The notes beneath the pieces are model-generated. The model was not told the DNA's origin. It worked only from the letters and a program-made list of their open reading frames with translations, and made no database searches. DNA of 64,000 nt from an uncultured Anderseniella sp. (GTDB lineage Bacteria > Pseudomonadota > Alphaproteobacteria > Rhizobiales > Aestuariivirgaceae), in contig CANKYU010000001.1 in NCBI GenBank assembly GCA_947488295.1, forward strand, positions 186,001 to 250,000. Direction: 5' to 3'. Below, in pieces: positions 10,084 to 21,200 of the stretch. Both the position numbers and the translations under genes were made by a program. Numbering within the stretch: the stretch's first letter is position 1; every line of letters starts with the position of its first letter.

Positions 10084-10120
10084 GAGCAACTTTATGGGTT
10101 CAAGTGAACCCGTGTTGCTC
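10084..10120. promoter_or_regulatory. Strong two-part inverted repeat (hairpin) between UDP-xylose synthase and the ABC exporter
   Basis: Outer arms GAGCAAC (10084-10090) and GTTGCTC (10114-10120) pair perfectly over 7 bases. Inner arms ATGGGTTC (10094-10101) and GAACCCGT (10106-10113) pair over 8 positions with one G-T wobble, around the loop AAGT. Three unpaired T residues form a bulge on the left. No run of T follows, so it is not a classical intrinsic terminator. It could be a transcript-end or mRNA-stabilising stem, or a leader element for the ABC exporter that starts at 10165. Confidence 0.5.
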
Positions 10121-10164
10121 TAGGCTGATCCGGAATCGAATCGGCTGAGCGGACATATCCTGGG

Positions 10165-11925
10165 ATGTCATTCATAAGCTTCATCTTGTCACTGTGGACA
10201 TTCCGTCCCGGTCTGCTTGCCCTCAATGTGGTGCTGCTGGTCGCGCGAACCATGGCGGAAGGACTTGGCCTGATCCTGCTTATCCCGCTGCTTGCTCTCG
10301 TCGGCGTTGCCTCTGAAGGTGAGCCGAGCTGGTTCACCGACATTCTTCGCTCCGGGTTTGAGAGGATCGGGTTCGATCTGTCGCTGCGCTCGGTGCTGCT
10401 GGTTTTTGTCTGTCTGATGGTCATGAGGGCCGTGATCGCCTTCGCCTACAACATTGCCGCGGCCCGCTTGCAGTACAGTTTCCTGCATGAGCTGAGAGCA
10501 TCGACACATCGTGCGGTCACGCGGGCCAACTGGCCGTTTCTGGCCGCCCAGGACAGCGCAGTGCTGAACCATTCACTGTCGATACAGTCGGAAAATGCAG
10601 CCTTTGGCGTCAGTGCCCTGGCGCGGCTTGCGTCCGGCCTGTTTGCAGTGGCGATCAGCCTGGCAACCGCGCTTGTGATCGATGCGCGCCTGACCCTCAT
10701 CGTGATGGCGCTGGCCCTGGCAATAGCGTTGCCGATACTCGGGTTTGATTTCAAAGCCTATCGTCTGAGCGAACGGTCTGTTTCGCTGCTGGAAAATCTC
10801 TTCAGAAGATTTCGCCATCAGCTTGATGACCTCAAATCAATCAAGTCCGCCGCCGGTGAAGAACAGGCGGACAAACGGTTCAATGACTTGTCGCAGCGAT
10901 ATGTCGAGGCCATGGTGCTGCGCGCCGGCAATGGTGCCCAGGCCGGTCTCGTGCACGATCTTGCAGCCGTCTTCATGCTGGCCGCCCTGATCTGGCTGGT
11001 CAGTTCGTACACGCAAACACTGGGTGTCGAACCGGTTGCGCTTATCATCATCTTTGCCCGCCTGTTTCCCCGTGCCGGGGAATTGCAACGTTCGGTGCGT
11101 GACCTGTTTGCGATGATGCCCGGGTGGCGGCGCATACATGACTTGCGCGCTGCTGCGAACGCTCACAGTGAAAACCTGCCTGCGGGTACGGTGGAGCCCA
11201 TGGCGTTTCGCAAGTCGCTTGCGCTTGAGGATATCGCCTATTGTTATCCCGGCAGCGAAACAGCGGTTCTGCGCGACATCTCAATCGATCTCCCGGCAGG
11301 GTCTGCCATCGGACTTGTGGGGTTGTCCGGGGCGGGCAAGACCACCCTGCTTGATCTGATGTCGGGCCTGCTGGTGCCGACCAGCGGGCGAATTTACGTT
11401 GACGGCGAGGTTCTCGACGACACCCGCCGCAAGGGGTGGCGGCAGACGGTGGCGTATGTCTTGCAGGATGCTCAACTGGTCAATGAAAGTGTCAGGTACA
11501 ATGTTGCGCCTTTTGATGATGATCCCGCGGACAAAGAGATCCGGGCAGCGCTCGAACAGGCCGGGGCAGCCGACATTGTCGAAAACCTTCCAGACGGCCT
11601 GGATACGGTACTGGGTGACCGCGGCAACCGCCTGTCACGCGGCCAGCGCCAGCGCATTTCCCTGGCCAGGGCGCTTTACCTGAAACCTGCGGTGCTGTTT
11701 CTCGATGAGGCCACAAGCGCACTCAATCCTGCTGACGAAGCAGCCATAATTACAACACTTCAGGCACTGCGGCCGCACACCACAATTGTTGCGGTTGCCC
11801 ACCGGCTGTCGTCGCTGTCGTGGGCAGACAGACTTTACACACTCGAAAATGGCCGCCTGTCGGAGCATGGTGCGCCTCAGTCTGCGGGCATCGAAGGTCC
11901 TGGTCTTATCGGTGAGATACGATAA
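10165..11925 (+). CDS. ABC exporter, fused permease and ATPase; candidate lasso-peptide exporter (D protein)
   Basis: A 586-residue half-transporter. The N-terminal 320 residues hold about six membrane helices (first hydrophobic stretches near residues 15-50, 75-100 and 150-185). The nucleotide-binding domain follows, with Walker A GLSGAGKT (about residue 388), signature LSRGQRQR (an Arg in place of the usual second Gly) and Walker B VLFLDEATSALNP. There is no C39 peptidase domain, so it would not cleave a double-glycine leader itself. Lasso clusters usually encode one such exporter for the mature peptide. A precursor-like ORF lies convergently 58 bases after its end. Polysaccharide or lipid export is the main alternative, given the sugar-nucleotide genes upstream. 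Confidence 0.82.
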   Translation: MSFISFILSLWTFRPGLLALNVVLLVARTMAEGLGLILLIPLLALVGVASEGEPSWFTDILRSGFERIGFDLSLRSVLLVFVCLMVMRAVIAFAYNIAAARLQYSFLHELRASTHRAVTRANWPFLAAQDSAVLNHSLSIQSENAAFGVSALARLASGLFAVAISLATALVIDARLTLIVMALALAIALPILGFDFKAYRLSERSVSLLENLFRRFRHQLDDLKSIKSAAGEEQADKRFNDLSQRYVEAMVLRAGNGAQAGLVHDLAAVFMLAALIWLVSSYTQTLGVEPVALIIIFARLFPRAGELQRSVRDLFAMMPGWRRIHDLRAAANAHSENLPAGTVEPMAFRKSLALEDIAYCYPGSETAVLRDISIDLPAGSAIGLVGLSGAGKTTLLDLMSGLLVPTSGRIYVDGEVLDDTRRKGWRQTVAYVLQDAQLVNESVRYNVAPFDDDPADKEIRAALEQAGAADIVENLPDGLDTVLGDRGNRLSRGQRQRISLARALYLKPAVLFLDEATSALNPADEAAIITTLQALRPHTTIVAVAHRLSSLSWADRLYTLENGRLSEHGAPQSAGIEGPGLIGEIR

Positions 11926-11983
11926 CGGAAGTTGCTGTTACTGAGGCAAGCGGCCTGTGGTGTTCCCGCTGCCGTCAAGTTTC

Positions 11984-12127
11984 TTAAGTGCAATCCGGTG
12001 ATTGGCTTGCACCAGGCGTGATCAAGTCCAACCCGCTGCCGCAAGACTGTTTGGTGAGTTCGGCAATTTTAATGCAGACAAGCCTGGGTCTGGCCCAAAC
12101 CTTCGGGACATTCGTCTTGAAAGCCAT
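11984..12127 (-). CDS. Candidate lasso-peptide precursor 2 (47 residues)
   Basis: A 47-residue ORF: MAFKTNVPKV, then WARPRLVCIKIAELTK, then QSCGSGLD and LITPGASQSPDCT. It has no family assignment that I can give. The leader carries W-x-R-P-x-L with a Thr exactly 14 residues after the Trp, the same spacing as the ORF at 31451-31639. This resembles the Y-x2-P-x-L ... T-x rule for B1 recognition and B2 cleavage at Thr(-2). With Thr at -2 the core starts at Gln and Asp is residue 8; if cleavage is one residue later the core starts at Ser and Asp is residue 7. Both fit a 7-9-membered ring. Two cysteines in the core could form a disulfide. A weak CGGA lies upstream of the ATG. Gln as first residue is unusual, which lowers certainty. 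Confidence 0.6.
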   Translation of the reverse strand: MAFKTNVPKVWARPRLVCIKIAELTKQSCGSGLDLITPGASQSPDCT

Positions 12128-12167
12128 ACTGTATTTTCCGAGTTAAATTTCTAAGTTGTCCAAGTAT

Positions 12168-12193
12168 TTGACGATTCTGGTTAATTGACGATT
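12168..12193. promoter_or_regulatory. Direct repeat TTGACGATT x2 upstream of candidate precursor 2
   Basis: TTGACGATT occurs at 12168-12176 and again at 12185-12193, a period of 17 bases. Relative to the minus-strand precursor ORF the copies lie about 41 and 58 bases before its ATG. They could bind a response regulator or similar activator. No equivalent pair was seen upstream of precursor 1. Confidence 0.35.
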
Positions 12194-12263
12194 AAAGCCG
12201 GGTGTTCGGGTTCGTAATTGTTGATCAACACCAGCAATATCTGCATGAAACCGGCACATCGAC

Positions 12264-15200
12264 CTAAACCAGGAAGTCAGTTTCGTTGAAATTGGAAAAC
12301 GCGAAATTCTGCAGGACAATGGAGTTGCCGCCGCCCAGATCGATCACCGTGTCAGCCCCGCTGCTGGAAGCAGCATCAAGAACCTGCTGGGTTGACGAGA
12401 ATGACCCGGAGAAGCGCAGATCGAGTTGATCGAAATCGTCTTCGAAATCTGTAATGGTGTCGGTCCCGGTGTCCCCCGTGAGGAAATAGAACGTATCGGA
12501 TCCGGCGCCGCCACTCAGAATGTCTGACCCATCATTGCCGAATATGACATCTGCGCCGGCACCGCCGTTGACAGTGTCGTTGCCGCCATAACCATACAGC
12601 CAGTTATCACCTGTATCGCCGGTGATGGTGTCGTCAAACAGACTGCCCTGAACCATCTCTATGCCTATGAACGTGTCACCAAAGGCCTCGCCGGTATTGT
12701 TGGCGGCATTGGAAAGATCCACTGTGACGCCGGATGTGGCGTACACATAGGCTGCGTTGTCAAAGCCTTCGCCGCCGTTCAGAACATCGGCACCGAGGCC
12801 GCCTACCAGGGCGTCATTTCCGGCGCCGCCGGCAAGGGTATCGTCGCCTTCGCCACCGGCCAGGAAGTTGCCCTTGGTATTGCCGATCAGGGTGTCGTTG
12901 AAGGCGGAGCCCTCGTACATGTCTATATCGGAATACTGATCACCCGCCGCGTCGCCGGTGTTCTGGCTGGTATCCGACAGGTTTACAACAACACCTTCGG
13001 TGGCGGTGCGGTAAGACGCCCAGTCAAACCCGCTGCCGCCGTTCAACGTGTCGGCGCCCGCACCACCTATGAGCGTATCGGCGCCGTTGCCGCCGTTCAG
13101 TGTATCATCGCCGCCGAACCCGGAGATGGTGTCGTCGCTGTCCAGACCGTCGATGACATCGTCATTGTCGGCGCCGTACAGCTCGTTGTCGTTGCCGTCT
13201 CCCTGGATGATGATCGGGTCATCGGCTGTGCCATTGATGGTGATGGTAAGGCTGGCAGTGGCGGTCAGCGATCCGTCGCTGATCTCGTAGCCGAGGATTT
13301 CAGTGAGCGTCTCACCGGGTGCCAGCGCCTGAACCGCCGGATTGGTGTTGTCCAGGGTATAGGTGTAAGCACCGTCCCGGCTGATCTGCAAGGTGCCGTA
13401 GACACCGACAATTGTTGCTGATCCAAACAATGGAACCGGACTTCCTCCGGCGCCGGTGACGCTCAGGCTGTCGCCTTCAACGTCGCTGTCGACACCGCTG
13501 CCGTCATCGTCGGTCAGTACATTTCCGGTGTGATCCAGGTCGGTGTCTTCGGTGACGCCTGCGGTATTGTCCGCTGCAACCGGCGCGTCGTTTACATCGC
13601 GGAATGCCAGGTCAATCGAGTTGTCGGCGTTGGAGCCGTCAGGCAGAAGGTTGGGAACACCGCCAAGATTGAAATTGCCGCTGACGTCGTCGATGTTCTC
13701 ATCATTGACGTCAAATCCGTCATTTGCATCGCTGCCTTCGAACACATCAAGCAGGCCGTCGCCGTCAGCATCCGCCGTCGAGGCGGCAGACGTCGGTCCG
13801 CCGTCGCCGCGTTCTTCGGCGTCGTTCAGTCCGTCATCGTCCGAGTCAAAGTCAACATAGTCGGCAAAACCGTCGCCATCGCTATCAACCGGGGTAAGCC
13901 CGGCGCTCTGGACTGCATCAGTTGAACCGGTATCGGCGTCATAGGCGTCATCAAGGCCATCCTGGTCCACATCCACGCCGGATGGCGCGATGTAATTGTC
14001 GGTCGCCTGGGCTTCGACATTGTCGGTGATGCCGTCATTGTCTGAATCAAGATCCAGCCGGTTGCCGCCGCCGAAGGCAACACCATCACCGAAGACAAAC
14101 ACCTTGCCGTCAGGACCGCCGGTATTTTCCGGAATGAACACGCGAATGGATGCGATGTCGGAACCGACAGGCGCCAGATCATCGAGGGCGTAGATCGCCA
14201 TTTCGGCATTCTGGGTGCTGTTCTGGCGGGCTCCTGTGTCCAGGTAATCCGATCCACTGACCAGGATCTTGTCGCCAAGAGGATCGCCGTTTGAATCATA
14301 GGCCCGGATTTCGACCGGGTTATTGCCGCCACGTTCCGTCACGCCGACAAAGGTACCTGCGGTCACAAACAGAGGCGTATTATAGCTCAGCTGGTAGTAA
14401 TCGCCGTCGTTAAAGTCAGAAGTGGATTCCTGGTAGTCATTCAGGTCCGTGGACTGGAAGGCAGGCAGAATGTCCGCGTTCCAGTCAACTGATCCCGAGA
14501 ACGACGCTTCGGTGGCTCCGTCTTTCTGGTAGGTCAGATCAACGCTGGCCGTGAAGTTGTGGGCATAACTGTCAGGCAAGACAAAGTCGGTGAATGTCTT
14601 TCCGTCTACCGTGACCGAGGTCAGAACGTGATCGCCGTCCTGGTCGTTCAGGTCTGCGCTTGAAATGCCGAAAGAGACGTTGGCGGACAAAAGCGCGCCG
14701 TCGATACCGCTGTCGGAGCCGGTTGCCTGCACGGCTTCATTGATGTCGATTATGCCGTCATTGTCATCGTCAATGTCGACCAGATTTGCAATCGTGTCGC
14801 CATCCGTGTCGATGTGCAGTGTAACGGTCGCCTGTGCGGTGCCGCCATCGCTGGAGGTGACTTCATACTGGAAGGTTTCGATATCAGCAGGGACAACGCC
14901 TTCGGTGATGTTCAAGGTGCCGTCACCCATGAGTTCGATCACGGTGCCCGACGCCAGCGTCACCTGTGACGAACCGTCAAACTGAAGCACGATGGACGGG
15001 TCTGCCGGGTCGATGATGCCGGTAACCGTCTGGGTCACATTGTCGACGTCTGAATCGTTGGCCAGAACGTCGATGTTGACTGTCTGACCCGGTGCGACAA
15101 CCACGGGTGCCTCATCTACCGCGACCGTCGGGTCGTTGGTGCCGTTGATGGTGACCGTGATGTCATGGGTGGTGCCGTCAACAGCGGTAACCGTGACAAC

Positions 15201-18200
15201 ATCATTCAGGGTGGCCGCAGGCGGCAACGCCTGCACGGCCGCGTTGGCATTATCAAGCGTGTAGGTCCAGTTGCCGTTGGCGTCGATTGCCAGGGAACCA
15301 TAGGTGCCGGCAACTGTGTCGACAGTGAACTGTTCCTCACCGGTATCGGTATCGGCGATTGTCAGTGTGCCGGTTGTGACCTGCTGCGCACCGCCGTCTT
15401 CCGTTACATCGCCGGTGTCCACGCCGGCGATTGTCGCTGCATCATTGGTTCCGGTGATGGTGATGGTGATGTCATGGGTGGTGCCGTCAATGGCAGTTAC
15501 CGTGACCACATCGTTCATGGTGGCGTTGAGCGGTAGGGCCTGCACGGCGGCGTTGGCGTTGTCGAGCGTATAAGTCCAGTTGCCGTTGGCATCGATGGTT
15601 GCAGAACCATAGGTGCCGGTTGCGCCACCTGCGGTGAACAGTGCTTCCCCGGTATCCACATCGGAAATGGTCAGAGTTCCGGTGGTGATCTGAAGCGGAC
15701 CGCCGTCTTCGGTTACATCGCCGGTATCGACGCCGGCGATGACCGCGGCATCGTTTGTCCCGGTAATGGTAATGGTGATGTCATGGGTGGTGCCGTCAAT
15801 GGCAGTCACCGTAACCACATCATTCAAGGTGGCATTGAGCGGCAGGGCCTGCACGGCGGCATTGGCATTGTCGAGCGTATAGGTCCAGTTGCCGTTGGCA
15901 TCGATGGCCACAGAGCCATAGGTGCCGGTTGCGCCGCCCACTGTGAACAGTTCTTCACCTGTGTCGATGTCGGAGATGGTCAGGGTGCCGGTGGTGACCT
16001 GAAGAGGACCGCCGTCTTCGGTTACATTACCGGTATCCACACCGGCAATCACCGCGGCATCATTAGTGCCGGTGATGGTGACCGTGATGTCATGAGTGGT
16101 GCCGTCAACGGCGGTCACCGTGACCACATCGTTCAAGGTGGCATTGAGCGGCAGGGCCTGCACGTCCGCATTGGCGTTGTCGAGCGTATAAGTCCAGTTG
16201 CCTGCTGCATCGATGGTCAGTGACCCGTAAGTGCCGGCCTGTATCTGAGGTGCTGCTTCACCGTCAATAAACCCGTCATTGTCCAGATCAGCCACAAACA
16301 CCGGTTCAAGTCCGGTCAGTTCGGCAGGCTGCACAACGGTCGAGCTCTGATAAACACCCGCGGCGTCGGTTTGCCAGATGATGTAACGGCCATCGGTATG
16401 GTTCCAAAGCACCGAAAAACCGGTGTCGGTGGCTTCAGCCTGTATGGCGGACCAGCCGGAAAAGCTGTCCGGTCCGATGTCAGCGCCGGTCTGGGTCAGG
16501 ATGATTGGCGCATTGATGCCGTCGCTGAACTCATAGGCGTTGGTCTGGCTGACGGAAAGCTGTGTCAAACCATTGTGCTCGATGGTTTCCGGGCCATAGG
16601 TGCCGGGCCTGAACAACTCCTCACCGGTGTCGATATCAGAAATGGTCAGGGTGCCGGAAACAACCTCAGCCACGCCGCCGTCCTCGGTGACGCCACCGGT
16701 GTCCACACCGGCGATGACGGCGGCATCATTGGTGCCGGTAATGGTGATCGTGATGTCATGAGTCGTACCGTCAATGGCGGTGACCGTGACCACGTCGTTC
16801 ATGGTGGCATCGAGCGGCAGGGCCTGCACGGCAACATTGGCGTTGTCGAGCGTGTAGGTCCAGGCGCCTGCAGCATCGATGCTCACGGAGCCAAAGGTGC
16901 CGACAGAAGTACCGACCGTGAACAATTCTTCTCCGGTATCGATATCGGAGATGGTCAGGACGCCGGATACAGTTTCAGCCACGCCGCCGTCTTCGGTAAC
17001 GCCGCCGGTGGCTACGCCGCCAATCACGGCGGCATCATTGGTGCCGTTGATGGTGATCGTGATGTCATGGGTGGTGCCGTCGACGGCAGTTATCGTAACC
17101 ACATCGTTCAAGGTGGCGTTGACAGGCAGGGCCTGCACGTCTGCATTGGCATTGTCGAGCGTGTAGGTCCAGTTGCCGTTGGCGTCGATGGTCACGGAGC
17201 CGTAGGTGCCGGCAGACGCACCTGCGGCAAACAGTTCCTCGCCGGTATCAACATCGGAGATGGTCAGGGCACCGGAAACAGCTTCCGTGGCGCCGCCATC
17301 TTCAATCACACCACCGGTATCGCCACCGCCAATGACGGCTGCATCATTGGTGCCGGTAATGGTGATGGTGATGTCGTGCTGAGTGCCATCGACCGATGAC
17401 ACGGTCACGGTGTCTATCAGGGTCTCACCGGCTCCAAGTGCCTGGATCGAGGCGTTGTCTGACGGTGCCGTGTAGGTCCAGTTGCCTGCCGCATCGATTG
17501 CAACACTGCCGATATCACCGTTGAAGTTGCCTGCCGCAAAAACCTCTTCTGCGGGATCATCGATGTCACTGATCGTCAGGGCGCCTGACGTTGCGAGTTG
17601 CGGCGCCGTTTCGTCTTCCGTCAACGTTCCGGTATCGACGCCCGCAATAGCGGCCGGGTCATTGACAGGATTGACAGTGATGTCGATGGTTGCCGTGTCG
17701 GTACGCAGCGAGTGGCCTACCAGGCCGGAAGCGAACAGGTCCATCTCCACATTGCCGGTATCTGGACCGGAAACAGTGACCTCCAGGATATCATCGCCGG
17801 TGTCCTCGAAGAACAGGATTTCAAGAGGATAATAGCCTGGTGTGGTGACATTCAACTGACCGGTCTCGGTCACCGCAGAATGGATGCCGTCATTGTCAAC
17901 GATCTCGTTGCCATCGATGGACAGATTGCTGCCGTCATCCGATGTGGTCGAGAAGGTGTAAAGACCTGCCGTTTCAAAGTAGATGTAGCCGGTATACCTG
18001 AAGCCATATGTATTGGTGTTGTTTTGGAACTCAAAGGCCAGTTCGCTCACATTGAATTCGGTCGCGATCCCGGTGGCGGTGATGTTTTCGTCGGTGATGT
18101 TGTGGACCGTATCATCGTCCGGAGCGCGCCTGTAGAATTCGAACTCCAGGCCGGCCGACATGCCGGTGAACTGGTATTCGAACTGATCCGGGCCGTTATA

Positions 18201-21200
18201 GTCGGGATCAGGCGTGTAAGTAACGGTCAGGTCGGGATTTACAACCAGCGAACCGTTGGCAGGTTGTGTCGTGATGGTGAAACCGGTGACGGTGCTTACA
18301 ACGACATCGTCATTTGCCAGCACATTCACCGTACCGAAGGCGTCTTCACTGACGACAAGACTGTCATCACCGGCAACGGCCTCAATTTCGGTCGTCACGG
18401 TGCCTTCACCGGTATCGATGCCATCAGATGCGGTGTAATTGAAACTGGTTGGCCCGGAATAACTCGGGGTCGGTATGAATGTCAGAGTACTACCATCGCC
18501 CGACATGGTGACCGTGCCGTCGCGAACCGCAACGCTGCCACCCGGTGCAATAGCGTTGCCGTCAATCTCCGTCAGCGTCAGGGTATCGCCCTCGGCGTCG
18601 GTATCATTGGATAGCAGAGAGGACACGAGAATTGAGGTGCCGTTTGAGGTTATCGTGCCGATGTCATCGAGGCCGGTTTCCGGCGCGTCGTTGATGCCGG
18701 TTATCACGACATCGATATTGTGGGTCGTACCGTCGATCGCGCTTACCGTGATGGTATCCGTGGCCGTCTCACCCTGGCCCAGCGACTGGATCGCAGGTTG
18801 GGTGTTATCCGCTGTGTAAGTCCAGTTTCCTGCAGCATTGATCGTAAGAGATCCAAACGCGCCGACAATTGTTTCAGCAGTGAACACAGCTTCGCCGGTG
18901 TCCACATCCGATATTGTCAACAGGCCTGTGTCGGCCAGTGTGGCGGGATCATTGTCTTCGGTGACAGCACCCTGGTCATCACCGCCAACTACGGCGGCAT
19001 CATTGATACCGGTTATGGTGACGGTGATATCGTGGGTTGTCCCGTCAACGGCGGTTACCGTGACCACATCGTTCAATGTGGCATTGAGCGGCAGGGCCTG
19101 CACCGCGGCATTGGCGTTGTCGAGCGTATAAGTCCAGTTGCCGCTGGCATCGATGGCTACAGAGCCATAGGTGCCGGTTGCGCCACCTGCAGCGAACAGT
19201 TCTTCGCCGGTGTCGACATCGGAGATGGTCAAGGTACCGGTGGTAACCTGCAATACGCCGCCATCTTCGGTGACATTACCGGTGTCCACACCGGCAATCA
19301 CGGCTGCATCATTGGTGCCGGAAATGGTGATGGTGACGTCATGGGTGGTGCCGTCAACCGAGGTTACCGTGACCACATCGTTCAGTGTGGCATTGAGGGG
19401 CAGGGCCTGAACGGCGGCATTGGCATTGTCGAGCGTGTAGGTCCATGCTCCTGCAGCGTCGATTGTCAGGGAACCGTAGGTGCCGGCAACAGTGCCAACA
19501 GTGAACAGCTCTTCGCCGGTGTCACCGTCTGAAACTGTCAGGGTGCCGGTTGTGACCTGAAGCGCCCCGCCATCTTCAGTGACGGCGCCGGTATCCACAC
19601 CGGCGATCACCGCGGCATCGTTCGTGCCGGTAATGGTGACAGAAATGTCATGGGTGGTGCCGTCAATGGCCGATACCGTAACAGTGTCGGTCATGGTGGT
19701 GTTCAGTCCCAGGGCCTGAACAGCGGCGTTGTCGTTGTCGAGCGTGTAGGTCCAGTTGCCCGCTGCGTCGATGGTCAATGAACCGTAAGCGCCGACATGC
19801 ACCTGCGGCGCAGCTGCACCATCAATAAGCCCGTCATTGTCCAGGTCTGCCGCGAACACAGGTTCAAGCGCGCTCAGCCCGGCCGGTTGCACGAGGCTCG
19901 AGGTCTGATAGACGCCTGCGGCGTCGAGCTCCCAATGGACATAGCGGCCATCGGTGTGGTTCCACAGCACCGAGAAACCGGTGTCAGTGGCTTCGGCCTG
20001 TATGGCCGACCAGCCAGACAGCGTGCCGGGTCCAACATCGCCGCCATTGTAGAACATGGTGACAGGCGTATCGATGCCGTTGTTGATTTCGTACAAGCCG
20101 CCTGCATTTACCGAAAGCTGGTAGGCACCATTGTGTTCGATGGTTTCAGGACCATAGGTGCCGGGCCTGAAAAGTTCTTCGCCAGTGTCGATATCGGAAA
20201 TGGTCAGGGTGCCGGACACGGTTTCAGCCACACCGCCGTCTTCGGTGACACCGCCGGTGTCCACACCGGCGATGACGGCAGCGTCATTGGTGCCGGTAAT
20301 GGTCACGGTGATGTCGTGGGCCGTGCCGTCAATGGCCGCTACCGAGACGGTATCGGTCAAGGTGGCATCGAGAGGCAGGGCCTGTACGTCCGCGTTTGCA
20401 TTGTCGAGCGCGTAGGTCCAGTTGCCTGCTGCATCGATGGTCAATGACCCGTAGGTGCCGGTCAGCAACTGGGGCGCAGCTTCACCATCGATGAAGCCGT
20501 CGCTGTCAAGGTCCGCGGAAAACTGCGGTTCAAGGCCACTCAGTTCGGCCGGTTGAACAACGGTTGAGGTTTGATAAACGCCGGCAGCGTCGGTTTGCCA
20601 GGTGATGTAGCGGCCGTCAGTGTGGTTCCACAGCACCAAGAAACCGGTATCGGTGGCTTCCACCTGAATGGCGGACCATCCGGAAAAGCTGTTGGGACCG
20701 ATGTCGGCGCCGGTCTGTGTCAGGGTGATCGGCGGATTGACGCCGTCGCTGAACTGATAGGCGTTGGTCTGGCTGACGGACAGCTGGATCGCCCCATAGT
20801 GTTCGATGGTGCCTGGACCGAACGTGCCGGGTATGAACACTTCCTCGCCGGTGTCGACGTCGGAGATGGTCAGGGTGCCGGACACGGTTTCAGCCACGCC
20901 GCCGTCCTCGGTGACGCCGCCGGTATCAACTCCGCCAATTACGGCGGCATCATTTGTGCCGGTAATGGTGACGGTTATGTCATGGGTGGTGCCGTCAATG
21001 GCGGTAATCGTCACCACATCGTTCATGGTGGCGCCGCGAGGCAGGGCCTGCACAGCGGCATTGGCATTGTCGAGCGTATAGGTCCAGTTGCCGTTGGCGT
21101 CGATGGTCACGGAACCATAGGTGCCGGCAGAAGCGCCCACGGTAAACAGTTCCTCGCCGGTGTCGATGTCGGAAATGGTCAGGGTGCCGGTTGTGACCTG

